Source of the DNA: Pelomonas sp047654785
GTDB lineage: Bacteria > Pseudomonadota > Gammaproteobacteria > Burkholderiales > Burkholderiaceae_C
Reading direction: 5' to 3'
Assembly (NCBI RefSeq): GCF_047654785.1
Contig: NZ_JASGKQ010000003.1
Span: 2,046,001 to 2,110,000 of the forward strand
Length of the DNA stretch: 64,000 nt
Position numbers and translations under genes: made by a program. The notes under the pieces were generated by a model. The model had not been told where the DNA came from. It saw nothing but the letters and a program-made list of their open reading frames with translations, and made no database searches. Below, in pieces: positions 51,702-60,914 of the stretch (its first letter is position 1; each line of letters starts with the position of its first letter).

Positions 51702-52534
51702 AGGGTGATCAAGGCCAGGGCCAGCGGGAACACCGGCAGCAGCGCGTCGATGCGGTCCAGCACGCCGCCGTGGCCGGGCAGCAGGCCGCTGCTGTCCTTG
51801 GCGCCGGCCGCGCGCTTGACCAGGGATTCGAACAGGTCGCCGACGACGCTCATCGCCGCGAGGAAGACCAGCGCCAGCAGCGCGACCCAGCCATGCCGCT
51901 GCACCAGCAGCGTGTAGAGGCTGGGCGAATCGACGGCGACCCGCACGTCGATGACGTGGACCCACAGCGCCGCCAGCAGGACGACGCCGGCCAGGCCGCT
52001 CCAGACGCCCTCCCAGCTCTTGCCCGGGCTGATCGCCGGCGCCAGCTTGCGCCGGCCGAACGCACGGCCGCCGAAGTAGGCGGCGATGTCGGCCGCCCAG
52101 ACCAGGCAGAACACCGACAGGATGAAGTTGATGCCCAGCACCTTGGCCTGCGTGATGGCCAGCCAGGCGCCCCACAGCAGCAGCGCCCCCAGCGCCAGGC
52201 GGCCGCCGCGCGCGATCTGCGGCCAGCCGGCCGGCCCGGCGCGCAGCGCGTAGGCGCCCCCCAGCACCCAGGTGCCGGTGGCCAGCCACCAGAGCCAGGG
52301 CGGCGGCGCATGCAGCCCGCCGAGCAGCAGCGTCCAGACGCAGGCCAGCGCCAGCGCCACGCCGGCCGCGATGGCGCCGGTGCCGGGCAGGCCGTTGAGC
52401 CGCGCCCATTCCCAGCCGGCCGCGCCCATCAGCAGCACGGTCACCCAGGCGAAGGGCCAGGGCGAGGCCTGGAACAGCACCGGCAGCAGGACGGCCAGCA
52501 GCACGAGGGCGGTGATGACGCGCGTTCTCAGCAA
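51698..52534 (-). CDS. cdsA: Phosphatidate cytidylyltransferase
   Basis: A 278-residue polytopic inner-membrane enzyme making CDP-diacylglycerol from phosphatidate and CTP. The family signature is at the C-terminus: SVVGDLFESLVKRAAGAKDSS, then LLPGHGGVLDRIDALLP, with the metal-binding Asp residues. About seven or eight membrane helices precede it. Gap of 25 bp to uppS. Confidence 0.95.
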   Translation of the reverse strand: MLRTRVITALVLLAVLLPVLFQASPWPFAWVTVLLMGAAGWEWARLNGLPGTGAIAAGVALALACVWTLLLGGLHAPPPWLWWLATGTWVLGGAYALRAGPAGWPQIARGGRLALGALLLWGAWLAITQAKVLGINFILSVFCLVWAADIAAYFGGRAFGRRKLAPAISPGKSWEGVWSGLAGVVLLAALWVHVIDVRVAVDSPSLYTLLVQRHGWVALLALVFLAAMSVVGDLFESLVKRAAGAKDSSGLLPGHGGVLDRIDALLPVFPLALALITL

Positions 52535-52559
52535 GGGGTTCGCTCCTCGGGCGATGGGC

Positions 52560-53285
52560 TCATTTCACGCCGCCGAAGCGGCGGTCGCGCTCGTGGAAGG
52601 ACGCGATCGCGGCGTCCAGCTCGCGCTCGCCGAACTCGGGCCAGAGGCAGTCCGAGAACACGAACTCGGTGTAGGCCGCCTGCCAGAGCAGGAAGTTGCT
52701 GATGCGCACCTCGCCGCCGGTGCGGATGAAGAGGTCCGGGTCCGGCGCATGGCTCATCGCCATGAACCCGGACAACCTGGCCTCGGTCAGTTCCTCGGGC
52801 TTCACGCCGGCCGCGATGGCCTTCCTGCAGGCCTGCACGATGTCCCAGCGGCCGCCGTAGTTGAAGGCGACGTTGAGCGTCAGCCGGGTGTTGTGGGCCG
52901 TGGCCGCCTCGGCCTCGTTCCAGGCGTTGCGCAGCTTGTCGGACACCGCGTCGCGGTCGCCGACGATGCGGATGCGCACGCCCATCGCGCCCATCTTGGC
53001 CAGGTAGCGGCTCACGGCCGCGAGCACCAGGCCCATCAGGCCGGACACCTCGTCGCTCGGGCGCTTCCAGTTCTCGCTGGAGAAGGCGAAGACGGTCAGG
53101 TGCTCGATGCCGCGGTCGATGCAGGCTTGCACGATCTTGACCAGGCTGTCCACGCCCGCCTTGTGGCCGAAGAAGCGCGGCAGGAAGCGCTTCTTGGCCC
53201 AGCGGCCGTTGCCATCCATGACGATGGCGACGTGGCGCGGCGGCGCCGGGCGGTCGGGCGTCGTCACGTCGGGCCGCGCGCTCAA
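52560..53285 (-). CDS. uppS: Undecaprenyl diphosphate synthase
   Basis: A 241-residue cis-prenyltransferase building the C55 carrier lipid for peptidoglycan and O-antigen. The diphosphate-binding motif VAIVMDGNGRWAKKR is near the N-terminus, followed by FAFSSENWKRP and the C-terminal PDLFIRTGGEVRISNFLLWQ region. A Pro/Arg-rich N-terminal 20 residues precede the domain. Start overlaps the frr stop by 4 bases. Confidence 0.96.
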   Translation of the reverse strand: MSARPDVTTPDRPAPPRHVAIVMDGNGRWAKKRFLPRFFGHKAGVDSLVKIVQACIDRGIEHLTVFAFSSENWKRPSDEVSGLMGLVLAAVSRYLAKMGAMGVRIRIVGDRDAVSDKLRNAWNEAEAATAHNTRLTLNVAFNYGGRWDIVQACRKAIAAGVKPEELTEARLSGFMAMSHAPDPDLFIRTGGEVRISNFLLWQAAYTEFVFSDCLWPEFGERELDAAIASFHERDRRFGGVK

Positions 53286-53842
53286 ACCGCCATGATCTCG
53301 GCTTCCTTGGCCGAGATCAGCTTGTCGATCTCGCTAATCACCCGGTCGGTGAGCTTCTGCACTTCGTCGAGGCTGCGGCGCTCGTCGTCCTCGCCAATTT
53401 CCTTGTCCTTCAGCAGCTTCTTGGCCTGCTCGTTGGCGTCGCGGCGCAGATTGCGCACGGCCACCTTGGCGTCCTCGCCGGCATTGCGCACGACCTTGGT
53501 CAGGTCGCGGCGGCGCTCCTCGGTCAGCGGCGGCATCGGCACGCGGATCAGGTCGCCCTGGCTGGCCGGGTTCAGGCCCAGGTCGCTCTCGCGGATGGCC
53601 TTCTCGATCTTGGCGCCCATGCCCTTTTCCCAGGGCTGGACGGAGATCGTGCGCGCATCCAGCAGCGTCAGGTTGGCCACCTGGCTGAGCGGCACCATGG
53701 AGCCGTAGTAATCGACGCTGACCTGGTCCAGGATGCCCGGGTGGGCGCGGCCGGTGCGGATCTTCTGCAGTTCACCCTTCAGCGCCTCGACGGACTTGGC
53801 CATCTTGGCTTCGGCGTTCTTCTTGATGTCGGCGATGCTCAT
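53282..53842 (-). CDS. frr: Ribosome recycling factor
   Basis: A 186-residue RRF that splits post-termination ribosomes with EF-G. Three-helix bundle and beta domain: KSVEALKGELQKIRTGRAHPG, LDQVSVDYYG, IRVPMPPLTEERRRDL and the long C-terminal helices. Length is normal. It follows pyrH after a 54-bp gap. Confidence 0.97.
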   Translation of the reverse strand: MSIADIKKNAEAKMAKSVEALKGELQKIRTGRAHPGILDQVSVDYYGSMVPLSQVANLTLLDARTISVQPWEKGMGAKIEKAIRESDLGLNPASQGDLIRVPMPPLTEERRRDLTKVVRNAGEDAKVAVRNLRRDANEQAKKLLKDKEIGEDDERRSLDEVQKLTDRVISEIDKLISAKEAEIMAV

Positions 53843-53896
53843 GATCGATACCTGTGAAATTGCGGGACGGGCCGCCCGGGCGGTCGGCGCGGCGGC

Positions 53897-54607
53897 TCAG
53901 ACGTGGACCAGCGTGCCCTCGTCCTCGCCCTGCACGACGCGCTTGAGCGCGCCAGGCTTGAAGATGCTGAAGACCTTGATCGGCAGCTTCTGGTCGCGGC
54001 ACAGCGCGAAGGCGGCGCCGTCCATCACCTGCAGGTTGCGGGCGATGGCCTCGTCGAAGCCGATGCGCGAATAGCGCGTCGCGGACGGGTCCTTCTTCGG
54101 GTCGGCGGTGTAGACGCCGTCCACCTTGGTGGCCTTCAGCACGATCTCCGCGCCGATCTCGGCGCCGCGCAGCGCGGCGGCGGTGTCGGTCGTGAAGAAG
54201 GGGTTGCCGGTGCCGGCGGCGAAGACGACGACCTTGCCCTCTTCGAGGTACTGCAGCGCCTTGGGCCGCACATAGGGCTCGACGACCTGCTCGATGGCGA
54301 TGGCCGACATCACGCGGGCGGTCATGCCTTCCTGGCGCATCGTGTCGGCCAGCGCCAGCGAGTTCATCACGGTGGCGAGCATGCCCATGTAGTCGGCCGT
54401 CGCGCGGTCCATGCCGACCGAGCCGCCGGCCACGCCGCGGAAGATGTTGCCGCCGCCGATGACCACCGCCACCTCGACGCCCATCTCGGTGACCTCGCGC
54501 ACCTCCTGCACCATGCGCACGATGGTCGCGCGGTTGATGCCGTAGGCGTCGTCGCCCATCAGGGCTTCACCGGAGAGTTTGAGCAGGATGCGCTTGTACG
54601 CGGGCAT
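53897..54607 (-). CDS. pyrH: UMP kinase
   Basis: A 236-residue bacterial UMP kinase of the amino-acid-kinase fold. Motifs: RILLKLSGEALMG, VVIGGGNIFRG, AAGTGNPFFTTDTAAALR and KATKVDGVYTADP. Start at 54607 (MPAYKRILLK) is chosen by family alignment; the frame extends 20 codons upstream into the tsf-pyrH terminator. Hexameric and GTP-activated in relatives. Confidence 0.97.
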   Translation of the reverse strand: MPAYKRILLKLSGEALMGDDAYGINRATIVRMVQEVREVTEMGVEVAVVIGGGNIFRGVAGGSVGMDRATADYMGMLATVMNSLALADTMRQEGMTARVMSAIAIEQVVEPYVRPKALQYLEEGKVVVFAAGTGNPFFTTDTAAALRGAEIGAEIVLKATKVDGVYTADPKKDPSATRYSRIGFDEAIARNLQVMDGAAFALCRDQKLPIKVFSIFKPGALKRVVQGEDEGTLVHV

Positions 54608-54655
54608 GTTGTCCTCGGAAATCGGGGGGTGGGTCTGGGGGGAGGCCGGAAGTTT

Positions 54656-54680
54656 AAAGGGCGCCAACTTGGCGCCCTTT
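54656..54680 (-). terminator. Hairpin between tsf and pyrH
   Basis: Perfect 11-bp stem AAAGGGCGCCA with TGGCGCCCTTT and a 3-base loop, 17 bp after the tsf stop. Only a short T-run follows, so it may attenuate rather than stop transcription into pyrH. Confidence 0.8.
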
Positions 54681-54696
54681 CATTCAGCAGGGGTCT

Positions 54697-55590
54697 TTAC
54701 TGACCCTTGGCGGCGGCCACCTGGGCGGCCACTTCGGCGGCGAAGTCGTCCACCTTCTTCTCGATGCCTTCGCCGACGACGTACAGCGTGAAGCCCTTGA
54801 CCGTCGTGTTGACCGACTTCAGGTGCGCGCCCACGGTCTGCTTGCCGTCGGCGGCCTTCACGAAGACCTGGTCCAGCAGCGCGACTTCCTTCAGGAACTT
54901 CTGCACCGAGCCCTCGACCATCTTGGCGACGATGTCGGCCGGCTTGCCGGACTCGGCGGCCTTCTCGGTGGCGATCTTGCGTTCCTTCTCGACCAGCTCG
55001 GCCGACACGTCGGCGCCCGACAGCGCGGCCGGCTTCATCGCGGCGATGTGCATCGCCACGTCCTTGGCGGCCACGTCATCGCCCTCGAACTCGACGACCA
55101 CGCCGATGCGGGTGCCGTGCAGGTAGGTCGCCAGCTTGGAGCCGGTGTAGCGCTGGAAGCGGCGGATCGTCATGTTCTCGCCGATCTTGCCGATCAGGCC
55201 CTTGCGCACGTCTTCCACGGTCGGGCCGAAGCCTTCCTGCGACAGCGGCAGCGCCGACAGCGCCTCGACGTTCGCCGGCGCGTGCTCGGCCACCAGGCCG
55301 GCCAGCGCGGACACGAAGGCCAGGAAGGCGTCGTTCTTGGAGACGAAGTCCGTCTCGCAGTTGACCTCGACCATCGCGCCGTTGCCGTTGACCACGGCGG
55401 CGGCGACCACGCCCTCGGCGGTGATGCGCGACGCAGCCTTGCCGGCCTTGTTGCCCAGCTTGACGCGCAGGATCTCCTCGGCGCGGCCCATGTCGCCGTC
55501 GGCCTCGGTCAGCGCCTTCTTGCACTCCATCATCGGGGCGTCGGTGCGGGCGCGCAGCTCGCCGACCATGCTTGCAGTGATTGCAGCCAT
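54697..55590 (-). CDS. tsf: Elongation factor Ts
   Basis: A 297-residue EF-Ts, the nucleotide exchange factor for EF-Tu. The N-terminal UBA-like module has LRARTDAPMMECKKALTEADGD, and the core has VEVNCETDFVSKNDAF. The dimerisation-type C-terminal region is present. It follows rpsB after a terminator-like hairpin, the standard arrangement. Confidence 0.97.
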   Translation of the reverse strand: MAAITASMVGELRARTDAPMMECKKALTEADGDMGRAEEILRVKLGNKAGKAASRITAEGVVAAAVVNGNGAMVEVNCETDFVSKNDAFLAFVSALAGLVAEHAPANVEALSALPLSQEGFGPTVEDVRKGLIGKIGENMTIRRFQRYTGSKLATYLHGTRIGVVVEFEGDDVAAKDVAMHIAAMKPAALSGADVSAELVEKERKIATEKAAESGKPADIVAKMVEGSVQKFLKEVALLDQVFVKAADGKQTVGAHLKSVNTTVKGFTLYVVGEGIEKKVDDFAAEVAAQVAAAKGQ

Positions 55591-55614
55591 TTCAGTTCTC
55601 CAGGATCGGTTCGG

Positions 55615-55638
55615 AAAAAGGGGCCGTGAGGCCCCTTT
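55615..55638 (-). terminator. Rho-independent terminator/attenuator after rpsB
   Basis: On the minus strand, AAAGGGGCC with GGCCCCTTTTT around a TCAC loop, between rpsB and tsf. The T-run makes it a good terminator, which likely sets rpsB expression above tsf. Confidence 0.8.
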
Positions 55639-55659
55639 CGAATGCAGGGTGGAAGGGGC

Positions 55660-56406
55660 TCAGGCCTCTTCGGAAACCTCGACGAACTCGTCGCCGGCCG
55701 GGGCCACCGCGGCCAGCACGTCGTTCGTGGCATTGGCCTTGCCTTCCAGCACCGCGTCGGCGACGGCGCGGGCGTACAGCGCCACGGCCTTGGCCGAGTC
55801 GTCGTTGCCGGGGATGACGTAGTCGATGCCGTCGGGCGAGTGGTTCGTGTCCACGACGCCGATGACGGGGATGCCCAGCTTCTTGGCCTCGGCGACGGCG
55901 ATCTTGTGGTAGCCGACGTCGATCACGAAGATCGCGTCAGGCAGCGCGGTCATGTCCTGGATGCCGCCGATGTTCTTCTCCAGCTTGGCGATGTCGCGCT
56001 GGAACAGCAGGGCTTCCTTCTTGATCGCGGGCTGCGTGCCGGCCTCGACCTGGGCCTGCATGTCCTTCAGGTTCTTCAGCGAGGTCTTGACCGTCTTGAA
56101 GTTGGTCATCATGCCGCCCAGCCAGCGCGAATCGACGTAGGGCATGCCGGCGCGCTGCGCCTCGGCGGCGACGAACTCGCGGGCCTGGCGCTTGGTGCCG
56201 ATCATCAGGATCGTGCCGCGCTTGGCCGCCAGCGAGCGGACGAACTTCATCGCATCGTTGAACGCGGGCAGCGTCTTCTCGAGGTTGATGATGTGGATCT
56301 TGTTGCGATGGCCGTAGATATACGGGGCCATCTTGGGATTCCAGAAGCGGGTTTGGTGGCCGAAATGGACGCCGGCTTCCAGCATCTCGCGCATCGTGAC
56401 AGACAT
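55660..56406 (-). CDS. rpsB: 30S ribosomal protein S2
   Basis: A 248-residue S2 protein. Conserved stretches: MREMLEAGVHFGHQTRFWNPKM, YIYGHRNKIHIINLEKT, GTKRQAREFV and VDSRWLGGMMTNF. The start at 56406 (MSVTMREML) is chosen by family alignment. First gene of the 15-kb minus-strand supercluster; its promoter should lie in 56407-56560, where the DNA is markedly less GC-rich. Confidence 0.97.
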   Translation of the reverse strand: MSVTMREMLEAGVHFGHQTRFWNPKMAPYIYGHRNKIHIINLEKTLPAFNDAMKFVRSLAAKRGTILMIGTKRQAREFVAAEAQRAGMPYVDSRWLGGMMTNFKTVKTSLKNLKDMQAQVEAGTQPAIKKEALLFQRDIAKLEKNIGGIQDMTALPDAIFVIDVGYHKIAVAEAKKLGIPVIGVVDTNHSPDGIDYVIPGNDDSAKAVALYARAVADAVLEGKANATNDVLAAVAPAGDEFVEVSEEA

Positions 56407-56761
56407 GGGTCTTGCTCCGAAGGTTGGGTCTAAAATCCGGCCCGAATTGCGTCGCAGCATCTGGAAACCCTTGTTTCTGAACGGATTCCCAGCGCCGCAA
56501 ACCACAACACCTTTGCGTGGCCGGTTTGCGATTCGTTGCGACGGGCGGGCACCAGCCTCCTGGTGACGCCACCCCTCACAACCGTCCTGCCGAACGAAAG
56601 CAGCTCAAAAAGCTGCCCCCTCCGGCAAAACCCGCAGAGTATACACGGCCCATGACCCCCTCCCGCCGACGCCGCCCCGCCGCGGTCGCCAGCCCGCTTG
56701 CGGCGCCCGCCTCGGCGCCCCGCGCCACGACCGCCTCCGCGGCTGCCCGCCGGGTGCCGCG

Positions 56762-58012
56762 GTGAGCCGCAGCGTCGCGGTGGTGGGCGCCGGCCTGGCC
56801 GGCGTGGCCACGGCCTACGAGCTGGCCGCGCTGGGGCTGCGGGTCCAGGTCTTCGAGCGCGGCGGCAGCGTCGCCGAGCAGGCCAGCTTCGCCAGCAGCG
56901 CCCTGCTCTCCCCCTTCGTGCCCGGGCTCGCCGAGGCCGGCGCGCCGGCACCGCTGGGCCTGCGCCTGCGCCGCTGGCGCGCCGGCCGCACCGGCGGCGA
57001 CGCGCCGGCCACGCTCGCCGCGCTGAGCCATCTCAGCCTCGCCCGCACCGCCGCGCTGCGCCGCGAACTCGGCCTGGACGACGAGGCCGCCGAAGGCCTG
57101 CTCGTCGCGCTGGCCGACGCCAAACGCGCGGCCGCCGCCGAGGCCGCCCTGCCGGGCTGGCAGGCGCTCGGCCTGCAGGTCGAGCTGATCGAGGCCGGCG
57201 AGGCCCGGCGCCGCGAGCCCGGCCTGAACCCCGACGCGCCGCTGTCCGCCGCGCTGGCGCTGGGCCAGGGCGGCGCCGGCAACGCCCGCCTCTTCGCCCA
57301 GCAGCTGCGCCTGCAGGCCCAGCGCCTGGGCGCCGAGTTCCGCTTCCACACGACGGTGCGCGCCATCGCCGCCGAGGGCGCCGGCCTCGCGCTGCAGCAC
57401 GAATACACGCCGCCCGCCGAGGCCCCCACGCGCGGCGTGGAGCGCGACGCGGGCGACACCCTGCCGCAGCCGGCCGGCCCGCAGCAGGAGCGCTTCGACG
57501 CCGTCGTGCTGTGCAACGGCCTGGAGGCGGCCGCGCTGGCCGGCCAGCGCCTGCGGCTCGCCGCCCGGCACGAGGCCGCCGTCACGGCGCCGCTGCGCCT
57601 GCTGGAGGCCCATCCCGACCTCGGCCCCAAGGGCGGCTGGGTGGACCCCTCGCGCGGCCTCACGGTGGCCCGCAGCGGCCAGCGCGTGCGCGTCACCGGC
57701 GGCCTGGCCGTCACCGACGCCCGCGCCAAGGCCACGCCCGACTTCGAGGCCCTGCACCGCGGCCTGCAGCACTGGTTCCCCGGCTCGGTGCTGCACCAGC
57801 AGGTGCAGCAGGGCCTCAGCCGCCGCGCCGTGCCGGCCGACGGCCTGCCGCTGCTCGGCGCCGCCGCCCGCCCCGGCCTGTGGCTCAACCTCTCGCCCGG
57901 CGGCCAGGGCTGGGGCCTGGCCTGCGGCAGCGCGCAGCTGCTGGCGCAACAGGTCGCCGGCCAGGCGCCGGCCCTCGACATCACGGCCCTCGGCCCGCAG
58001 CGGCTGGCCTGA
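56762..58012 (+). CDS. FAD-dependent oxidoreductase of the DAO (D-amino acid dehydrogenase) family
   Basis: A 416-residue flavoprotein. The FAD fold is VAVVGAGLAGVATAYELAALG at the N-terminus (given as VVGAGLAGVATAYEL), followed by the acidic strand QVFERGG, and the C-terminal LWLNLSPGGQGWGLACGSAQLLA matches the second FAD-contact stretch of DAO proteins. The GTG start at 56762 is chosen because nothing family-like lies upstream. Substrate unknown. The fold also resembles the MnmC oxidase domain. It is divergent from rpsB. Confidence 0.82.
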   Translation: MSRSVAVVGAGLAGVATAYELAALGLRVQVFERGGSVAEQASFASSALLSPFVPGLAEAGAPAPLGLRLRRWRAGRTGGDAPATLAALSHLSLARTAALRRELGLDDEAAEGLLVALADAKRAAAAEAALPGWQALGLQVELIEAGEARRREPGLNPDAPLSAALALGQGGAGNARLFAQQLRLQAQRLGAEFRFHTTVRAIAAEGAGLALQHEYTPPAEAPTRGVERDAGDTLPQPAGPQQERFDAVVLCNGLEAAALAGQRLRLAARHEAAVTAPLRLLEAHPDLGPKGGWVDPSRGLTVARSGQRVRVTGGLAVTDARAKATPDFEALHRGLQHWFPGSVLHQQVQQGLSRRAVPADGLPLLGAAARPGLWLNLSPGGQGWGLACGSAQLLAQQVAGQAPALDITALGPQRLA

Positions 58013-58150
58013 GAACCCGTTCGCGGCCACGCCGCCCGGCGGGATGTTGCGCCGGCGCTCAGGCAGCCGCCAGGCGGCCGCGACCCGCCATTTTTGGACT
58101 GTGAACTCCTCACGCATTCCCCGCCTTTCGGCGCGGGAACAGGGGGCGAC

Positions 58151-58194
58151 TGCGCAATCCGTATAGAGGTTTGCGCGATCCGCGTATACGGATC
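58151..58194. promoter_or_regulatory. Repeated operator-like site upstream of the adhesin gene
   Basis: TGCGCAATCCGTATA (58151-58165) is echoed by TTGCGCGATCCGCGTATA (58171-58188), and the second copy sits in an inverted repeat GATCCG-CGTATA-CGGATC (58177-58194). The two copies are 21 bp apart, about two helical turns, which suits a dimeric regulator. About 100 bp upstream of the ATG. Confidence 0.4.
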
Positions 58195-58295
58195 TGAGCG
58201 TTTTCCGAATACTGGCTGCACCTGTTTTTCACATGCGCGCGCCACCGCCCAGGTGGGGGTGGCGCCGCGTGGCTCCTCACCGTCTTGCAGCCCGT

Positions 58296-60008
58296 ATGAA
58301 CCACATCTATCGCAAAGTCTGGAACCGGCGCCTGGGCGCCTTCGTCGCCGTCGCGGAGACCGCGCGCAGCTGCGGCAAGGCGGCCGGTGCGGCCGGCCTG
58401 GTCGCCGCCGCGAGCGCGGCCTTCGCGGCCGGCCCGGGCACGTTGCCCACCGGCGGGCAGGTCACCGCCGGCAGTGCGGCCATCGCCCAGCAGGGCAGCG
58501 CGATGACGGTCACCCAGGGCAGCCAGCGCGCGGCCATCAACTGGCAGAACTTCTCGATCGGCAAGGACGCCAGCGTCACTTTCCAGCAGCCCAATGCGCA
58601 GGCCGTGGTGCTGAACCGCGTCACCGGCGCTGACACCTCCGTCATCGACGGCGCGCTGAAGGCCAACGGCCAGGTCTTCGTGCTCAACCCCAACGGCGTG
58701 CTGTTCGGCAAGGGCGCGCGCGTGGACACGGCCGGCCTCGTGGCCTCCACGCGCGACCTGAGCGATGCGGACTTCATGGCCGGCAAGGCCAGCTTCAGCG
58801 GCAGCGGCGCCGGTAGCGTCGTCAACGAAGGCACGCTCAACGCGGCCGACGGCGGCTACGTGGCGCTGATCGGCCAGCAGGTGCGCAACGACGGCGTCAT
58901 CAGCGCCAAGCTGGGCCACGTCGCGCTGGCCGCGGGCAACCAGGTCACGCTCAACTTCAACGGCAGCTCGCTGGTCGGCGTGACCCTGGAGCAGGGCGCG
59001 CTGGACAGCCTGGTGGCCAACGGCGGCGCCATCCTGGCCGATGGCGGCCAGGTGCTGCTGACGGCCAAGGCAGCCGAAGGGCTGCTGGACGGCATGGTCA
59101 ACCACAGCGGCGAGATCCGCGCGCGCAGCATCGCCGAGCACGAGGGAAAAATCGTGCTGCTGGGCGACATGGAGCGCGGCACCACCACGGTCAGCGGCAC
59201 GCTGGACGCCAGCGCGCCGGACGGCGGCAACGGCGGCTTCATCGAGACCAGCGCCGCGAAGGTGAAGGTCGCCGACAGCGCGCACATCACCACCGCCGCG
59301 CCGCAGGGCAAGACTGGCACCTGGCTGATCGACCCGCAGGACTACACCATCGCCAGCGGCGGCGACATCAGCGGCGCCACCCTGTCGGCGCAGTTGAACA
59401 ACAACCATGTCGGGATCCAGAGCATCAACGGCGGCACCAGCGGCAACGGCGACATCTTCGTCAACGACGCGGTGAACTGGTCGGCCAACACGACGCTGTC
59501 GCTGGTGGCCGATCGCAACATCTACATCAACAAGCCCATCACGGCCACGGGCGCCAGCGGCAAGCTGGCCCTGGAGTACGGGCAGGCGGCGAACGACGGC
59601 GTGGTCGGCGGGCAGGCCTCGGACTACTACGTGTGGGCGCCGATCTCGCTGCAGGCCGGGCAGAATTTCTCCACGATAGCGGGCGGGCTCGGTAGCACCA
59701 ACACCTACACCGTGGTGACCAGCCTGGGCGCGCTGGGCAACACCTCGACCGCCGACCTGATCGGCGCGTTGAACACCAGCACCGTGACCGCGTACCTGGC
59801 GCTGGGGGCAAACATGGATGCCAACAGCATCAGCTTCACGAACTCCGTGGCGGGCAGCAACACGCCCACGGTGTTCACGGGGCTGGGGCACACGATCAGC
59901 AACATCGACATCGCAGGCGCCTCGAACGCGAATAGCTGCCTTCTTCGGCGGCGACCGGGGCAACCTGACGGTGCGCGATCTGCGCCTGGACAACGTGAAT
60001 ATCCATAG
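58296..60008 (+). CDS. 5' intact part of the TpsA adhesin (ESPR plus TPS domain)
   Basis: A 570-residue frame of which residues 1 to about 545 are genuine. ESPR signal at 1-45, then the TPS domain: QVTAGSAAIAQQGSAMTV, INWQNFSIGKDASVTFQQ, VLNRVTG, FVLNPNGVLFGKGARVD, which form the beta-helix cap recognised by a TpsB transporter. After residue about 545 (NIDIAGASNAN) the frame shifts and the last 25 residues (from SCLLRRRPG) are out of frame. If the frameshift is real, the product is a short secretable fragment. Confidence 0.75.
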   Translation: MNHIYRKVWNRRLGAFVAVAETARSCGKAAGAAGLVAAASAAFAAGPGTLPTGGQVTAGSAAIAQQGSAMTVTQGSQRAAINWQNFSIGKDASVTFQQPNAQAVVLNRVTGADTSVIDGALKANGQVFVLNPNGVLFGKGARVDTAGLVASTRDLSDADFMAGKASFSGSGAGSVVNEGTLNAADGGYVALIGQQVRNDGVISAKLGHVALAAGNQVTLNFNGSSLVGVTLEQGALDSLVANGGAILADGGQVLLTAKAAEGLLDGMVNHSGEIRARSIAEHEGKIVLLGDMERGTTTVSGTLDASAPDGGNGGFIETSAAKVKVADSAHITTAAPQGKTGTWLIDPQDYTIASGGDISGATLSAQLNNNHVGIQSINGGTSGNGDIFVNDAVNWSANTTLSLVADRNIYINKPITATGASGKLALEYGQAANDGVVGGQASDYYVWAPISLQAGQNFSTIAGGLGSTNTYTVVTSLGALGNTSTADLIGALNTSTVTAYLALGANMDANSISFTNSVAGSNTPTVFTGLGHTISNIDIAGASNANSCLLRRRPGQPDGARSAPGQREYP

Positions 60009-60914
60009 CAGTGGCGGCACGATGTTTTCCGCAGCCGGCCTGGTTGCGGTAGCGTGGAGGCCAGTATCGATTTCAGGCGTCGCCGTCACCAATCTGAGTG
60101 TCTCGGACGCTCAGACCTCCGGTGGGTTGGTCGCCTACGTGGAACCCACGGCACTGTCAACATCGTGCGCAGCTCGGTCCAGGGTACGGATGTCAACAAA
60201 CAGAGCAGGCGGCTTGATCGGCCGCACGCAGGAAGGACTTGCATATAGCCGATTCCTATGCGCGCGTCAACGTATCGTGCATTAGTCGGTACCATTAGCA
60301 AGTTGGCGGATTCGTTGGTGAACGTATTGGGAACCTAACCACCATTGAGCGCAGCTACCACGTGGGCAGTGTCGCCGAGTCGGGCAAGGGAGCCTTTGTC
60401 GGCTTTGCAAAGTCAATTGCAACGGTCTTTACACTATCACTGTGATCGACAGCTTACTGGGACAGCTCGTTCACCGGCCGTCTCGCCACCGGGCAGTGAC
60501 AACACCTACAACCCCGACAAATGACGCTCACGATCACCAACAGTCGTCCGCTCCCCACCGCCCAGATGACGGACAAGGCCACGTTCACCGGCGCGGGCTG
60601 GGACTTCGGCCCTACCGGCCCCTGGCTGCAGAAGAGCACGTTCAATGACGGCTATCCGGTCCACAAGGCGGGTTGGACGCCCACTACCACCTCGCTCACC
60701 CTGACCCTGCCCGGCGCACTGGGCATGACCTACGGCGACACCGTACTGCCCTCGCTGTCGAGGCCTGAGCCTCACCGGCTGCACGGGCTGCCTGTCGGTC
60801 AACTGGGGCACCGCCATCTCCCCCACCACCAACGCCGGCAGCTACGCCTACGCCAGCACGCCCAACATCTTCTCGCTGACCTGGGCCAGCGGCTTCGACC
60901 CGGCCGACTACGAC

